This document shows positions 5,336 to 5,432 of a DNA stretch of 5,432 nucleotides, in pieces. The DNA comes from Opitutia bacterium (GTDB lineage: Bacteria; Verrucomicrobiota; Verrucomicrobiia; Opitutales; UBA953). Below the pieces are notes generated by a model. That model worked only from the letters and a program-made list of their open reading frames with translations, was not told the DNA's origin and did no database searches. Numbering within the stretch: position 1 is the first letter of the stretch; every line of letters starts with the position of its first letter. The position numbers and the translations under genes are program-made. The stretch covers positions 1 through 5,432 of the forward strand of contig JAJPZB010000056.1 of NCBI GenBank assembly GCA_021204635.1, written 5' to 3'.

Positions 5336-5432
5336 GGTGGTGGCAGGTTGGTGGTGAGATCTTGGGTTGGTGGTGAGATCTTGGGTTGGTGGTGAGATCT
5401 TGGGTTGGTGGTGAGATCTTGGGTTGGTGGTG
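5336..5432 (+). repeat. Repeat island 3 with a 19-base tandem array (runs off the window)
   Basis: Starting a few bases after the cbrA stop, two TTGGTGGTG-containing units lead into four exact head-to-tail copies of AGATCTTGGGTTGGTGGTG (5357-5375, 5376-5394, 5395-5413, 5414-5432). Each copy carries one AGATCT palindrome. The unit is nearly the reverse complement of the C-arm unit CACCACCAACCCAAATCTC at 437-455, so this is the same repeat family in a freshly homogenised state. The array continues beyond the window. Confidence 0.95.

Noticed and set aside
5357..5432. CRISPR array
   Set aside because: The 19-base units are directly adjacent with no unique spacers, and no cas genes are seen.

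Overview
The window carries three convincingly identified genes. Two are hydrophobic subunits of respiratory complex I (NADH:quinone oxidoreductase), nuoM and nuoN, arranged as a tight bicistron on the minus strand. The third is a divergent plus-strand gene for a CbrA-like FAD-dependent oxidoreductase of the geranylgeranyl-reductase superfamily. The coding DNA is moderately GC-rich with bacterial start and stop signals. The style of NuoM (the FHSWAP and MLHAGVLKKFGLYG motifs) suggests to me a PVC-type bacterium, perhaps Verrucomicrobiota. That is recall of family resemblance, not a search result, and the assignment is weak.

Layout. Positions 1-487 hold no credible gene but a repeat island made of a G-rich arm (GGTTGGTGGTG units, about 1-130) followed by a C-rich arm (CACCACCAACCC units, about 178-466). 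nuoN occupies 488-2029 (minus) and nuoM 2052-3647 (minus), 22 bases apart. Positions 3648-4177 form the divergent intergenic region, with a possible nuoM promoter next to the gene and a second repeat island (3729-4110) of the same G-arm, hairpin, C-arm design. The cbrA-like gene occupies 4178-5332 (plus). From about 5336 a third repeat island starts and runs off the window; its last 76 bases are four exact copies of a 19-base unit.

How the parts relate. NuoM and NuoN are two of the three antiporter-like proton-pumping subunits of complex I. The third (NuoL) and the rest of complex I are not in this window: a repeat island and a divergent gene stand where nuoL or nuoK would often be. The CbrA-like enzyme has no obvious link to complex I; it probably reduces an isoprenoid or lipid substrate. 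The most unusual content is the repeat system: three intergenic islands flanking the two transcription units, all read G-to-C on the plus strand where both arms are visible, with a near-duplicate 127-base block in two of them, CTAAC-cored hairpins, and a repeat-like Gly-rich tract inside cbrA. A second point of interest is that NuoM appears to lack the conserved lysine of transmembrane helix 7.
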